Under the pieces are notes generated by a model that saw nothing but the letters and a program-made list of their open reading frames with translations, had not been told where the DNA came from and did no database searches. From Thauera propionica (lineage in GTDB: Bacteria; Pseudomonadota; Gammaproteobacteria; Burkholderiales; Rhodocyclaceae), in contig NZ_NOIH01000015.1 of NCBI RefSeq assembly GCF_002245655.1, positions 236,957 through 300,956 of the forward strand: a stretch of DNA of 64,000 bases, in the 5' to 3' direction. Below are positions 18,295-28,153 of this stretch, in pieces (the stretch's first letter is position 1; every line of letters starts with the position of its first letter). Made by a program: the position numbers and the translations under genes.

Positions 18295-20577
18295 ATGGCA
18301 CAGGTCATCAACACCAACATCGCTTCGCTCAACGCGCAGCGCAACCTCAACACCTCTCAGGGCTCGCTGGCCACCTCGCTGCAGCGGCTGTCCTCCGGCT
18401 TGCGCATCAACAGCGCCAAGGACGACGCCGCCGGTCTGGCGATTTCCGAGCGCATGACTTCGCAGGTGCGCGGCCTCGACCAGGCACGGCGCAATGCCAA
18501 CGACGGCATCTCGCTGGCGCAGACCGCCGAAGGCGCCTTGCAGGAATCGGGCAACATCCTGCAGCGCATCCGCGAGTTGGCCGTGCAGTCGGCCAACGCC
18601 ACCAACTCGGCCTCCGACCGCCTCGCGCTCAACTCCGAGGTCAACCAGCTCATCGCCGAGCTGGACCGCATCTCCAACACCACCAGCTTCAACGGCCTCA
18701 AGCTCATCGACGGCTCCTACACCGCGCAGACCTTCCAGGTGGGCGCGTTCTCGCGCGAGAGCATCTCGGTGAACATCGGGGCGGCAACCTCGGACCGGCT
18801 TGGGATCAACAAGGTCTATTCAAACAATCCGGTTGCGACGGATGCGATCAGCGCCGCGACGCAAAGCACCACCGCAGCAGAGATTCGTCCGCGCGGAGCG
18901 TTCTCCACCGAAGCAGGCGCTGCTAGCGCCATTACAGCCGCAGTTCCACTCCAGAACATTACGGTCGCGGACGCGAGCGGAAACATGCAAACCGTGTCCG
19001 TAGCTGCCGGTTCGGAGCTTAACGATGTCCGCACTGCACTCATCAGCGCAAGTTCAGTTGGAGTTACCGCGGGCACCACCACAGTCGATTACGCGGCCCA
19101 CTCGCTAACGGTCTCTCTCTCTGCCTCCACTTGGGTTACTGATCCAACTACGCCAGATTCCTTCTCACTAACCATCGGAAACGGCAGCACTGGTGCGAAC
19201 AATTCCCTTGCACTTACTGTGACGGCATCGGGAAATGGCTTTGAAGCAGATCTAGCGACCGCAGTTGCCGCATTCAATGGGAACGCGGCTAAACCTTCAC
19301 AGATCACGCTAGCACTTGACGGCACATCCCTCACTATCCTTCAAGACGGATCTGGCACTACGGACGCCACGACGCAGATCGCTGTCAGCGCAGCAACGAC
19401 AGACGGCGGCGTTGTAACAGCAAGCATAGGGGGAACAGCGCTCACCGGCGGCACCGGTGGCACGCCTCCATCCGGAGCAGGCGACACGTACGTCCAAGTG
19501 GCTGGCGGCCTGATTAACTTCGGCCAAGCCGATGAGATCGTCAGCGTCACCTCCGACGCCTCCGAGGCCAACACCATCTTCGCCGCCGACCAAGGCGCCA
19601 TCGGCATCGCCCTCACCGACACCTCCGCCGGCAACAACGTTGCCGCCCAGACCCTCACCATCAACGGCCAGACGCCCAAGACCGTCACCGTTGCCGAAAA
19701 CGCCTCCGCCCGCGACATCGCCGCGGCCATCAACGGCGTCGCCAGCGAGACGGGCGTGCAGGCCAGCGCGCGCACCAACGCGCTGCTCAGCGGCCTCAGC
19801 GCAGACGGCGTGGTGTCGTTCAACCTCAACGGCACCGACATCTCGGCCTTCGTCACCACTGCCGACATGTCGAACCTGGCCGATGCGCTCAACGCCAAGA
19901 CCAGCGGCACCGGCGTCATCGCCAAGCTCAGCGTCGACAAGCAGTCGATCACGCTCGAGGCGCAGTTCGGCGACGACATCGCCATCAAGGACTTCACCAG
20001 CTCGGCGGCCACCACGAGCAGCCCGGTGTCGCTCAGCGTGCAAGGCCTCAAGAGCGATGAAGGGGTCGGACTGGTCAATAGCGGCCTCGCCGTGCGCCTC
20101 ACGGACGACAAGAGCGCCAACCCGCCTGACTCCACCGTGATCGGCGGCGAGATCGAGTTCAAGTCGCCCGGCACCTACTTCAGCGTGTCGAGCAGCATCA
20201 ACGAGACCGCTGGCGGCCTGTTCCAGGGTTCGGCCGACCAGCTTCAGGCCGGCGCCTTGCAGGACGTCAAGTCCATCGACATCTCGACCGTCGAGAACGC
20301 CACCCGTGCGCTGGACATCGTCGACGGCGCGCTGGCCAAGGTCAACGGCATCCGCGCCGACCTCGGCGCAGTGCAGAACCGCTTCGAGGCCACCATCGCC
20401 AACCTGCAGATCAACAGCGAAAACCTGTCGGCCGCGCGCAGCCGCATCCGCGACACCGACTTCGCAGCGGAAACAGCCAACCTGACCCGCGCCCAGATCC
20501 TGCAGCAGGCCGGCACCGCCATGCTCGCCCAGGCCAACGCCCTGCCCAACCAGGTGCTGAGCCTGCTGCAAGGCTAA
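18295..20577 (+). CDS. fliC: Flagellin FliC, copy 1
   Basis: Filament subunit of 760 residues, exported through the flagellar secretion system. The D0/D1 N terminus ([18 protein letters not shown], then [20 protein letters not shown]) runs to about residue 175. The C-terminal D1/D0 ends LARAQ-type [20 protein letters not shown] followed by LLQG. Between them lie a Ser/Thr-rich variable region (about 180-400) and Flagellin_IN-like segments ([15 protein letters not shown], about 455-520). The ATG at 18295 follows AGGAG; the upstream in-frame start is not credible. The variable part (about 18830-19500) is visibly lower in GC than the rest. It is large for a flagellin, like its paralogue at 21983. 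Confidence 0.97.
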   Translation: MAQVINTNIASLNAQRNLNTSQGSLATSLQRLSSGLRINSAKDDAAGLAISERMTSQVRGLDQARRNANDGISLAQTAEGALQESGNILQRIRELAVQSANATNSASDRLALNSEVNQLIAELDRISNTTSFNGLKLIDGSYTAQTFQVGAFSRESISVNIGAATSDRLGINKVYSNNPVATDAISAATQSTTAAEIRPRGAFSTEAGAASAITAAVPLQNITVADASGNMQTVSVAAGSELNDVRTALISASSVGVTAGTTTVDYAAHSLTVSLSASTWVTDPTTPDSFSLTIGNGSTGANNSLALTVTASGNGFEADLATAVAAFNGNAAKPSQITLALDGTSLTILQDGSGTTDATTQIAVSAATTDGGVVTASIGGTALTGGTGGTPPSGAGDTYVQVAGGLINFGQADEIVSVTSDASEANTIFAADQGAIGIALTDTSAGNNVAAQTLTINGQTPKTVTVAENASARDIAAAINGVASETGVQASARTNALLSGLSADGVVSFNLNGTDISAFVTTADMSNLADALNAKTSGTGVIAKLSVDKQSITLEAQFGDDIAIKDFTSSAATTSSPVSLSVQGLKSDEGVGLVNSGLAVRLTDDKSANPPDSTVIGGEIEFKSPGTYFSVSSSINETAGGLFQGSADQLQAGALQDVKSIDISTVENATRALDIVDGALAKVNGIRADLGAVQNRFEATIANLQINSENLSAARSRIRDTDFAAETANLTRAQILQQAGTAMLAQANALPNQVLSLLQG

Positions 20578-20621
20578 GAGCGCGCTGACGTCCGATTCAA
20601 CCTGTGCCCTAACCGGCCTTT

Positions 20622-20656
20622 GCCCCGCGGCATGAAAATGCCGGCGGGGCTTTTTT
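20622..20656 (+). terminator. Rho-independent terminator of fliC1
   Basis: GCCCCGCGGCAT and ATGCCGGCGGGGC pair with one bulged base around a GAAA loop, followed by TTTTTT. Confidence 0.9.
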
Positions 20657-20703
20657 CGTTCGCAGTCAGGCAGAACAGGGACTAACGCCGCCCCTCGGGC
20701 AGA

Positions 20704-21753
20704 TCACTTCAGCCCGTACCATGCACCGCGCCCGCTGCCCTGCTGCTCAAGGTGTCCGCGTTCGACCAGGTTCCGGAAATGCTGCTTCAGCGTGTTGCGG
20801 CTGGCGCCCGTCAACCTGATGGCATCGCCAATCGTCACGCGCCCATGCTCGCGCGCGAACTCCACAATCTGCAGTGACAGCTCGGGCAGCGCGGACAACA
20901 CGATCCTTTCACGCTCGACCTTCTTCTCCAGCCGCCGCACCTGCTCGGCCAGTGACCGGAGGAAGAACACCAGCCACGGCGCCCAGTCCGGGGCTTCGGT
21001 ACGGATCGTGCGCTGTGTCTGGCGCAGCGCGAGGTAATAGGCCTCCTTGTTCACCTCGATCACGCTCTCGAGCGAGCTGTAGGGCACATAGGCATAGCCC
21101 GCCTGCAGCAGCAGCAAGGTCGTGAGCACCCGGCTCAACCGTCCATTGCCATCCTGGAACGGATGGATCTCCAGAAACACCACCACGAAGATCGCGATAA
21201 CCAGCAGGGCGTGCAGATACCCCTTCTCCCGCTCCTGATTCACCCACGACACCAGCTCGCCCATCAGGCGTGGCGTATCGAATGGCGTCGCGGTCTCGAA
21301 GACGATGCCGATCTGCGCGCCATTTTCATCGAATGCAGCAACGCTGTTCGAGTTGGTCTTGTATTGCCCGCGGTGACGCGCGTCCTTCTCGCTGTGGCGC
21401 AGCAGGATCTGATGCAACTGCTTGATGTGATTCTCGTTGAACGGAATGTCCTGCCATGCGCCGAAGACCAGATCCATCAACTCGGCGTAACCGGCCGCCT
21501 CCTGCTCGTCGCGGGTGTCGAAAGACTGGATGGCGAGATTGGACAGCAAACGCTCCACCTCACGATCGCTCAAGCTGCTGCCCTCGATGCGGGTCGACGA
21601 ACCAATACTCTCGATGGTCGCCACCCGCCGCAGGGCCGAGAGACGATCAGGCGCCAGCGTGCCCAGGGCTCGCCATGCGCCCTTGAACTCATCGATGCGA
21701 GCGATCAGGCGCAGGACCTCGGGACTGATCTGGAGAGTGTCTATCCGTAACAT
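20704..21753 (-). CDS. Fic domain protein with C-terminal winged helix
   Basis: Probable AMP-transferase of 349 residues. The inhibitory helix motif SSTRIEG (S53-E57-G58) is N-terminal to the core, as in class II Fic proteins. The catalytic loop HPFQDGNGRLSR (197-208) keeps the catalytic His and all phosphate-binding residues. A C-terminal winged helix (about 305-349, ending RNTLKQHFRNLVERGHL) suggests DNA binding. The ATG at 21751-21753 is chosen because longer starts run into the operator-like repeats just upstream. The gene lies convergent with fliC1 and divergent from fliC2, splitting a flagellin pair. Its target protein is unknown, and no separate antitoxin gene is seen. Confidence 0.9.
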   Translation of the reverse strand: MLRIDTLQISPEVLRLIARIDEFKGAWRALGTLAPDRLSALRRVATIESIGSSTRIEGSSLSDREVERLLSNLAIQSFDTRDEQEAAGYAELMDLVFGAWQDIPFNENHIKQLHQILLRHSEKDARHRGQYKTNSNSVAAFDENGAQIGIVFETATPFDTPRLMGELVSWVNQEREKGYLHALLVIAIFVVVFLEIHPFQDGNGRLSRVLTTLLLLQAGYAYVPYSSLESVIEVNKEAYYLALRQTQRTIRTEAPDWAPWLVFFLRSLAEQVRRLEKKVERERIVLSALPELSLQIVEFAREHGRVTIGDAIRLTGASRNTLKQHFRNLVERGHLEQQGSGRGAWYGLK

Positions 21754-21766
21754 GCGCCCAATATTA

Positions 21767-21821
21767 CACCCATTAACACCCATTAATGCGGTACGCACCC
21801 GCTGAATGGGCGTTAATGGGT
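21767..21821. promoter_or_regulatory. ACCCATTAA operator-like array upstream of the Fic gene
   Basis: Two tandem CACCCATTAA units (21767-21776, 21777-21786) are followed, after 16 nt, by two inverted units (TGAATGGG at 21803 and TTAATGGGT at 21813). All are spaced by 10 nt, so together they form one large inverted repeat of tandem repeats. It begins 14 nt upstream of the Fic start codon. Autoregulation by the Fic winged helix is my inference. Confidence 0.65.
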
Positions 21822-21859
21822 AAGTTTTTGGGTGCCGCCAACCCGAAGCCAAAAACCCC

Positions 21860-21886
21860 TAAAGAAATTCCGCCGCCACCCGTTAA
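21860..21886 (+). promoter_or_regulatory. Candidate sigma-28 promoter of fliC2
   Basis: TAAA (21860-21863), 15 nt, then CCCGTTAA (21879-21886) matches TAAA-N15-GCCGATAA at all four -35 and six of eight -10 positions. The leader to the ATG would be about 85 nt. The -10 lies inside ACCCGTTAATGGGT (21878-21891), another copy of the repeat found before the Fic gene. Confidence 0.6.
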
Positions 21887-21982
21887 TGGGTTCAACGGCA
21901 CACAGACCACGCAACAATCGGTTGTCCGAGAGGGCGTTCAGGCCGGGTAATTCGAAGTTCTTCCATTCTTCAGGAGAAGATC

Positions 21983-24238
21983 ATGGCTGCAGTCATCAAC
22001 ACCAACGTCCAGTCGCTCAATGCCCAACGCAACCTGAGCTCCTCGCAGTCCTCGCTGGCCACCTCGCTGACCCGCCTGTCCTCCGGCCTGCGCATCAACA
22101 GCGCCAAGGACGACGCCGCCGGCCTCGCCATCTCCGACCGCATGTCGGCCCAGATTCGCGGCCTGAACCAGGCCGTGCGCAACAGCAACGACGGCATTTC
22201 GCTGGCGCAGACGGCTGAAGGCGCGCTATCCGAATCGGGCAACATCCTGCAGCGCATCCGCGAACTGGCCGTGCAGTCCGCCAACTCGACCAACTCCGCG
22301 TCAGACCGCCAGGCGCTGAACTCGGAAGTGAATCAGCTCGTTTCCGAACTGGACCGCATCGCCAACACCACCAGCTTCAACGGTCTGAAACTGCTCGACG
22401 GCTCCTTCACCGCCCAGACCTTCCAGGTGGGGGCGGATGCGCGCCAGACCATCAACGTGAACGTGGGTGCAGCGACCACTGATCGGATCGGTATCAACAA
22501 GGTTAATAGCAATAATGCAGTAGCCAGCGACGCGATCACAGCGGCGACCTACGGCAATACCGGCGTGACAGTTGATGGTGCCGGAAAGGTTGGCAGCGGC
22601 GGCGCCAATGCTGCAGCCAACCTTGCTGCCGCTCAGGCCGCAGCCTCTCCGGCACAGACCTTGACCTTCGGCAAGGCTGACGGGTCGACGGTGGATGTAG
22701 AGGTCACCACCGCTGGCATGTCTGCAGCAGGTATTGCCGGTGCGATTGATGGAGAAATGAGTGCGCCTGGCACGGCCACCTACGGTAGCAACAGCGTATC
22801 GCTGAGCTTTGATGTTGCCAACTGGGAAACGGGCGACGCAATTACGCTGGACGTCAGCGGTGAGACCTTTTCCGTCACGGCAGGGGCAACCCCAGACTTC
22901 GAGGCAGAACTGGGGGCCGCAGCAACTCAACTTCAGACGGATCTGAACACCTCATTCGGAGCCAATAGTTTTACTGTCACCGCAGATGGCAACACACTGA
23001 CCATCACAGCAGCAAACGGCACTACCGGTGCCAATACCGGACACAACATCGAACTGTCTGCACTGACAGTGACAGAGGATGCCGGTACAAACCTCTCCGC
23101 CAGCGTCAGCTTCACCGGAGCCAACAATACAACCGGCTCCCTGGACTCCGGCGAAGCCTATGTCCAGACCGCTTCGCTGAGCTACGAGATCAACGACACC
23201 GACAGCGCACTGTTCACCAGCCTGAGCTCAACCGCTTCCGGCAGCAGCGCCGAGCTTGTTGCTTTCGGCAACACGGCTTCCGGTGCCAACAACGTCGCGG
23301 CCCAGCAACTGACCATCAACGGCCAGGTTCAGGAGAAGGTCGACATCGCCGCGGGCGCCGATGCCAAAGCCATCGCCGGCGCGATCAATGCCGTCGCCGA
23401 CAAGACCGGTGTGCAGGCCAGCGCACGCACCACCGCGACCCTCAGCGATGTTTCCACGGCCGGCGTGATCTCGTTCAACCTCAACGGAACGGATGTGTCC
23501 GCCAACATTAGTGACGTCAATAATCTGACGAATCTGGCCGACGCCATCAACAGCCAGACGTCGAAGACCGGCGTGACGGCAAAGCTCAGCGTCGAGAAGG
23601 ATGCAATCGAACTGGTCGCGGAGGATGGTCGCGACATCAAGATCGCCGACTTCAACAACTCCAGCGTCGATGGCACCGACGTGACCAGCGCCACCATGAA
23701 AGTTCAGGGCGGGATCGGCGACGACAAGAGCGGTTTGGCAACGGTACTGCGTGACACCAATACCACCGAGGGTGCTACGGATACCGATACCGACTCGACC
23801 ACCATCGGCGGCAACGTCGAACTGAAGGCGGCCGGCGGCTACTTCAGTGTCTCGAGCAACAAGGCGGATGATGAAGGCGGTCTGTTCTCCGGCGCGGTCG
23901 ATGAACTGCAGGCGGGCGATCTGAAATCGGTCAATAAGATCGACATCTCCACCGTCGCCGGTGCGACCGATGCCCTGGACGTGATCGACGGCGCGCTGTC
24001 GCGCATCAACAGCATCCGCGCCGACCTCGGTGCCGTGCAGAACCGCTTCGAGTCGACCATCGCCAACCTCAACACCTCGACCGAGAACCTGTCTGCCGCC
24101 CGCAGCCGCATCCGCGACACCGACTTCGCCGCGGAAACCGCCAACCTGACCCGCTCGCAGATCCTGCAGCAGGCCGGTACGGCGATGCTGGCCCAGGCCA
24201 ACGCGCTGCCGAACAACGTGCTGAGTCTGCTCGGCTAA
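21983..24238 (+). CDS. fliC: Flagellin FliC, copy 2
   Basis: Second filament protein, 751 residues. Its first 170 and last 100 residues are very close to copy 1 ([40 protein letters not shown]). The central part (about 175-410) is unrelated in detail, and the Flagellin_IN-like segment ([17 protein letters not shown]) is a recognisable paralogue. AGGAGAAG precedes the ATG. It has its own promoter and a strong terminator, so it is transcribed separately from copy 1. The predicted promoter is sigma-28-like whereas copy 1 has a sigma-54 element, which suggests different timing or conditions. Confidence 0.97.
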   Translation: MAAVINTNVQSLNAQRNLSSSQSSLATSLTRLSSGLRINSAKDDAAGLAISDRMSAQIRGLNQAVRNSNDGISLAQTAEGALSESGNILQRIRELAVQSANSTNSASDRQALNSEVNQLVSELDRIANTTSFNGLKLLDGSFTAQTFQVGADARQTINVNVGAATTDRIGINKVNSNNAVASDAITAATYGNTGVTVDGAGKVGSGGANAAANLAAAQAAASPAQTLTFGKADGSTVDVEVTTAGMSAAGIAGAIDGEMSAPGTATYGSNSVSLSFDVANWETGDAITLDVSGETFSVTAGATPDFEAELGAAATQLQTDLNTSFGANSFTVTADGNTLTITAANGTTGANTGHNIELSALTVTEDAGTNLSASVSFTGANNTTGSLDSGEAYVQTASLSYEINDTDSALFTSLSSTASGSSAELVAFGNTASGANNVAAQQLTINGQVQEKVDIAAGADAKAIAGAINAVADKTGVQASARTTATLSDVSTAGVISFNLNGTDVSANISDVNNLTNLADAINSQTSKTGVTAKLSVEKDAIELVAEDGRDIKIADFNNSSVDGTDVTSATMKVQGGIGDDKSGLATVLRDTNTTEGATDTDTDSTTIGGNVELKAAGGYFSVSSNKADDEGGLFSGAVDELQAGDLKSVNKIDISTVAGATDALDVIDGALSRINSIRADLGAVQNRFESTIANLNTSTENLSAARSRIRDTDFAAETANLTRSQILQQAGTAMLAQANALPNNVLSLLG

Positions 24239-24271
24239 CCGGCTGGCGTTGTAAGGCCACTTGGCTGATCC

Positions 24272-24310
24272 GGGGCGCAGGGCGACAATGCTCTGCGCCC
24301 CTTCTTGCTT
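24272..24310 (+). terminator. Rho-independent terminator of fliC2
   Basis: GGGGCGCAG (24272-24280) pairs with CTGCGCCCC (24293-24301) around a 12-nt loop, followed by TTCTTGCTT. The tract is interrupted, so termination may be partial, allowing some read-through into flaG. Confidence 0.75.
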
Positions 24311-24322
24311 GAGGAGTACGAC

Positions 24323-24760
24323 ATGAACGTGCAACCGACAGGCACCACGGCAAACATGCTGGCCGTGACGCCGCCGCCCTCGTCGCCCACTTCGCCGACA
24401 GGCGAGCGCAGTGCCGACGCGCTGGCCGCCAGCTTGCGCCGCAGCGAAGCGCAAGCGGGTGGCGGCACCGCGATGCCGGTGGACCCGATGCAGGCGGTGA
24501 GCGCTACCGAGCGCAGCGACAAGACCGAACCCGACATGCGCAAGCAGGTCGAAAAGGCGGTGGACGACGTGCAGCGCTTTGTGGAGACGATGAACAACAG
24601 CCTGCAGTTCAGCATCGACGACGATTCGGGCCGTACGGTCGTCAAGGTGGTGGACAAGCAGACCGACGAAGTGCTGCGCCAGATTCCGTCCGAAGAGATG
24701 CTGGACATCGCGCGCGCACTGGGCAAGCTGAAGGGCCTGCTGGTAGAGCAGAAGGTCTGA
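24323..24760 (+). CDS. flaG: Flagellar protein FlaG
   Basis: Small filament-length-related protein of 145 residues. The N-terminal half is a low-complexity Ser/Pro/Ala linker. The conserved FlaG domain (about 70-145) reads FVETMNNSLQFSIDDDSGRTVVKVVDKQTDEVLRQIP in two overlapping motifs and ends EMLDIARALGKLKGLL. GAGGAG lies 7 nt before the ATG at 24323. FlaG typically sits between flagellin and fliD, as here. Loss in other genera alters filament length; the mechanism is unclear. Confidence 0.92.
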   Translation: MNVQPTGTTANMLAVTPPPSSPTSPTGERSADALAASLRRSEAQAGGGTAMPVDPMQAVSATERSDKTEPDMRKQVEKAVDDVQRFVETMNNSLQFSIDDDSGRTVVKVVDKQTDEVLRQIPSEEMLDIARALGKLKGLLVEQKV

Positions 24761-24781
24761 TTCTTGCTTTTGCATCTGGAC

Positions 24782-24787
24782 CGGCAA
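24782..24787 (+). promoter_or_regulatory. Single CGGCAA site in the flaG-fliD gap
   Basis: One exact CGGCAA lies in a short hairpin, ACCGGC-AAG-GCCGGT, about 45 nt before fliD. No convincing sigma-54 core accompanies it, so it may be incidental. Confidence 0.25.
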
Positions 24788-24830
24788 GGCCGGTTCGCAT
24801 GCAGAGAATGAAATTCACAGGAGAAACGTC

Positions 24831-26207
24831 ATGGCTTCGTCCCTTTCCGTTGGTGGCCTCGGTTCCGGCATCGATGTCAGTGGCATCGTCGGCCAGCTCA
24901 TGGAGATCGAGCGGCAGCCGCTGTCCGCCCTCGACAAGAAGGAAGCCAGCTTCCAGGCAGAGATTTCGGCTTTTGGCTCGCTCAAGAGTTCGCTGTCCAC
25001 GCTGCAGAACGCGATCGCCGGCCTCAAGGTGCCGGTGGGCGGCAACGCGCTGGACTTCTACTCTACCTACAAGGGCACGCTGTCGGACGAGGGCATTGCC
25101 AGCATCACCGCCGGCGACGGCACGGTGCCGGGCAACTATTCGCTCGAAGTCACCCAGCTGGCGAAGGAAAACCGCCTGATTTCTGCCGCGGGCGCCAGCA
25201 TCGGCACCGGCGAGCTGACGATCTCGCTCGGCTCGGCCGACGGCTCAACCACGACCAGGAGCACCACGGTGAGCATCGGCAACGGTAGCCTCACGTCCGT
25301 ACGCGACGCCATCAACGGCGCCAACGCCGGCGTGACGGCCGCGGTGATCAACGGCGATGCCGGCCCGCAACTGGTGCTGACGGCCAACGAGGGCGGCTCG
25401 AATCAGTTCATCAGCCTGTCGGGCGTGAGCGGGCTGGACTACTCGCCCGCCACGCCTACCGCCAACTTCACCGAACAGCAGGCGCCGCAGAGCGCGCTGA
25501 TCAAGCTCAACGGCGTGACGATCGAGTCGCAGAGCAACAAGGTGACGGACGCGCTGGAAGGGGTGACCATCGACCTGAAGAAGGCGACCGAGGCCGACAC
25601 GCCGGTCACGCTGACCCTGACGCGCGACACGTCCAGCATCAACAAGGCGCTCGAGAAGTTCGTGAGCGCCTACAACGAATACAACACCCTGGTGCGCGAC
25701 CTGGGCGGCTACAACGCCAGCACCGAGAAGGCCGGCACCCTGCTGGGCGATTCGGCGCTGCGCGGCGCGGACGCCAAGATGCGCTCGATGCTGTCGAGCG
25801 TGCCCGCCGAGCTGGCGGGGATGGACAAGAAGACGCTGTCCGACATCGGCATCTCCATCCAGAAGGACGGCAGCCTGAAGCTGGACAGCGCCAAGCTGGA
25901 CAAGGCGCTGGCGGCAGATTTTGCCGGCGTGGCCAAGGTGGCGGCGGGCTACGGACGCTCGATGGACGGCATCATCACCGGCCTGATCGGCTCTGAAGGC
26001 ATGATCACCGGCAAGATGACCGGCCTGCAGGATTCCATCACCGACATCGGCAAGCAGCGTCAGACGCTGGAGCGCCGCCTGGAGAGCACCGAGGCTCGCT
26101 ACAAGGCGCAGTTCACCGCGCTGGACACCCTGGTGTCGGGGATGATGCAGACGAGCAATTATCTTGAACAGCAGCTCGCCTCGCTGGCCAACCTCAACAA
26201 GAAGTAA
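24831..26207 (+). CDS. fliD: Flagellar filament cap protein FliD
   Basis: HAP2, the pentameric cap that folds flagellin at the filament tip. The 458-residue product has the N-terminal FliD_N motif VGGLGSGIDVSGIVGQLMEIE and two short repeated beta segments. The C-terminal helical FliD_C part has SAYNEYNTLVRDLGGYN and ends in a coiled-coil region with MMQTSNYLEQQLASL. The ribosome-binding site AGGAG precedes the ATG. It heads the fliD-fliS-fliT set, with 21 nt to fliS. Confidence 0.97.
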   Translation: MASSLSVGGLGSGIDVSGIVGQLMEIERQPLSALDKKEASFQAEISAFGSLKSSLSTLQNAIAGLKVPVGGNALDFYSTYKGTLSDEGIASITAGDGTVPGNYSLEVTQLAKENRLISAAGASIGTGELTISLGSADGSTTTRSTTVSIGNGSLTSVRDAINGANAGVTAAVINGDAGPQLVLTANEGGSNQFISLSGVSGLDYSPATPTANFTEQQAPQSALIKLNGVTIESQSNKVTDALEGVTIDLKKATEADTPVTLTLTRDTSSINKALEKFVSAYNEYNTLVRDLGGYNASTEKAGTLLGDSALRGADAKMRSMLSSVPAELAGMDKKTLSDIGISIQKDGSLKLDSAKLDKALAADFAGVAKVAAGYGRSMDGIITGLIGSEGMITGKMTGLQDSITDIGKQRQTLERRLESTEARYKAQFTALDTLVSGMMQTSNYLEQQLASLANLNKK

Positions 26208-26228
26208 GCGTTTACAGAGGTCAAGATC

Positions 26229-26651
26229 ATGTTTGGTAGCTCCTTTGGCCGCGCCAACGCCTATGCCCGCATCGGCGTGGAAACCGGCGTCAGCACGGCA
26301 GACCCGCATACACTCATCCTGATGCTGTACGACGGCGCAGTGATGGCGGTGACTGCGGCCGGTGTGGCGATGGACAACAAGCAGATTCCGGTCAAGGGGG
26401 AGAAGATCTCCAAGGCGATCGAGATCATCACCAACGGCCTGAAGGTGAGCCTGGACATGAACGCCGGCGGTGAGCTGGCCGAGCGCCTGGCCGCGCTGTA
26501 CGACTACATGGCCGACCGCCTGCTGTATGCCAACCTGCACAACAACCGCGCCGCGCTGGACGAGGTGAACGGGCTGCTGTGCAGCCTGCGCGACACCTGG
26601 CGCGAAATCAGCCCCGGCAAGACGGCCGCCGCGACTGCGGCGAGCGCCTGA
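26229..26651 (+). CDS. fliS: Flagellin export chaperone FliS
   Basis: Cytosolic chaperone of 140 residues that binds the C-terminal helix of flagellin before export. It starts MFGSSFGRANAYARIGVETG and has the family motif LILMLYDGAVMAV (about residues 31-45) and the helical core LAALYDYMADRLLYANL. It has 11 nt to fliT and lies in the same run as fliD. With two flagellins in the window, it probably serves both. Confidence 0.95.
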   Translation: MFGSSFGRANAYARIGVETGVSTADPHTLILMLYDGAVMAVTAAGVAMDNKQIPVKGEKISKAIEIITNGLKVSLDMNAGGELAERLAALYDYMADRLLYANLHNNRAALDEVNGLLCSLRDTWREISPGKTAAATAASA

Positions 26652-26661
26652 GGACACACGG

Positions 26662-26991
26662 ATGCAAACCGAACTCGCCACCCTCAGAACCCTGCTCGCA
26701 CGCTATGAAGCCATGCTGGTGCTGGCGGAGCAGAACGACTGGGACGCCATGACCGGACTTGAGCAGGAGTGCGAAGCGCTGCGCGCCAGCCTGCAACGTG
26801 CCGGCGACCTGAGCGCGAACGCCCGCGCCGAAGACCTGCCCGCCTTGCGCGATACGCTGCAGGCCATCCTCGAGGTGGACGCGCGCATCCGCGAGCACAC
26901 CGTGCCCTGCCTCGAGAGCACCCGGCAACTGCTGGCCGGTGCGGTCAAGCACCGCAACGTCCGCAACGCCTACGGCGCCGGACTCGGCTAG
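26662..26991 (+). CDS. fliT: FliT-like flagellar chaperone
   Basis: Small helical protein of 109 residues directly after fliS. The sequence has the short-helix layout of FliT (YEAMLVLAEQNDWDAMTGLEQECEAL, seen as two adjacent motifs), with the conserved W-D pattern and a hydrophobic C-terminal helix. FliT binds FliD for export and, in enterics, acts on FlhDC; the latter does not apply here. Identification rests on position plus weak motif agreement. Confidence 0.75.
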   Translation: MQTELATLRTLLARYEAMLVLAEQNDWDAMTGLEQECEALRASLQRAGDLSANARAEDLPALRDTLQAILEVDARIREHTVPCLESTRQLLAGAVKHRNVRNAYGAGLG

Positions 26992-27028
26992 CCCTCGGCC
27001 TGGCCACCGCCGGCGTGCCTGACTCGCC

Positions 27029-28153
27029 ATGATCCCCGCCGACCTCGCCGCCCGCCTGCGCCTCATCAACGAGGCGAGCTTCTTCAACACCGAGCCGCCG
27101 GTCGCCGGGCTGCAGCGCGCGCGAGAGATCCAGGCGCAACTGCCCGAGCTGGTGCCGGGCCAGCGCTTCTTCGCCACCCTGCAGCGCACGCTGCCCGATG
27201 GCACCTTCCGCGCGATCGTGGCGGGGCAGCAGATGACGCTGTCGCTCAATACCGCCGCCAAATCCGGCGACACGCTGGAACTGGAAGTCTCGCAAGTCAC
27301 CCCGCGCGCCGTGTTTGCGCGCATCGTCGGCGCAGAGACGGCGGCGAACGCGAACGCCTCGGCCCAGCCGGCGCTGAGCCAGACCGGGCGGCTGATCAGC
27401 TTCCTGCTCACCGGGCAGCCTACGCCGCAGCCGGCAAGCCTTGCCGCCAACCAGCCCCTGCTCGCCTCCCCGCCCACCAGTGGCGCCCAGCTGGCGCCGC
27501 TGCTGCGTCAGGCGCTGGGACAGAGCGGTCTGTTCTACGAGTCCCATCAGGCTCAGTGGGTGATGGGCGCACGGGACACCGCCAGCCTGATGCGCGAGCC
27601 ACAGGCACAGGCTGCCGCCGCACAGACGGCGACTGGCCGGCCCGCCGGCACGCCCGCCCCTGCGACGTCGACGCCACAGACTGCGGCGCCCAACGCCCAG
27701 GCCGCCGCAGCCGAAGGCGGCGAACACGCCGGCGCCGCCGCGCGTGCCGCGACGGACGAAGCTGCGCCGGTGCGCGCCAACCCGATCCCGGAACGTCTGC
27801 TGCCGCTGGTCCACCAGCAGCTCGACGCCCTGGCCACAAACCAGTACGTGTGGCAGGGCCAGGCCTGGCCGGGGCAGCAGATGGAATGGGTCATCGAAGA
27901 TCCCGAGCGCGACGGCCGCGAGGGCGAAGCATCGGACCCCGGCTGGAACACCACGCTGCGCCTGACGCTGCCGCGGCTGGGCAACATCGAGGCCCAGATG
28001 CACCTGACCGCCGCGGGTATTGCGCTGCGACTGCGTACCGACGACGAGACCACGATCGCCGCACTCGACGCCAACGCCGCCGCCCTGGCCTCCGCGCTCG
28101 AAGCCGCCAACGTCAAGCTGACCGGCCTGGTCGTGGAGCGCCAGCATGAGTGA
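27029..28153 (+). CDS. FliK-like protein (hook-length control C-terminal domain)
   Basis: Protein of 374 residues, distinct from the main fliK at 39836. The N-terminal 250 residues are Ala/Gln/Pro-rich with little motif content. The C-terminal 110 residues (LLPLVHQQLDALATNQYVWQ, then TLRLTLPRLGNIEAQM and LVVERQ) fit the Flg_hook/FliK C-terminal fold, which contacts FlhB. It overlaps by 8 nt a gene for a stand-alone FlhB-tail-like protein. Such pairs may act in substrate switching, but a function for this second FliK is not established. Confidence 0.72.
   Translation: MIPADLAARLRLINEASFFNTEPPVAGLQRAREIQAQLPELVPGQRFFATLQRTLPDGTFRAIVAGQQMTLSLNTAAKSGDTLELEVSQVTPRAVFARIVGAETAANANASAQPALSQTGRLISFLLTGQPTPQPASLAANQPLLASPPTSGAQLAPLLRQALGQSGLFYESHQAQWVMGARDTASLMREPQAQAAAAQTATGRPAGTPAPATSTPQTAAPNAQAAAAEGGEHAGAAARAATDEAAPVRANPIPERLLPLVHQQLDALATNQYVWQGQAWPGQQMEWVIEDPERDGREGEASDPGWNTTLRLTLPRLGNIEAQMHLTAAGIALRLRTDDETTIAALDANAAALASALEAANVKLTGLVVERQHE

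Noticed and set aside
24761..24830. Sigma-54 promoter for fliD
   Set aside because: GG and GC pairs occur only with spacings of 7 or 11 nt, not 10.
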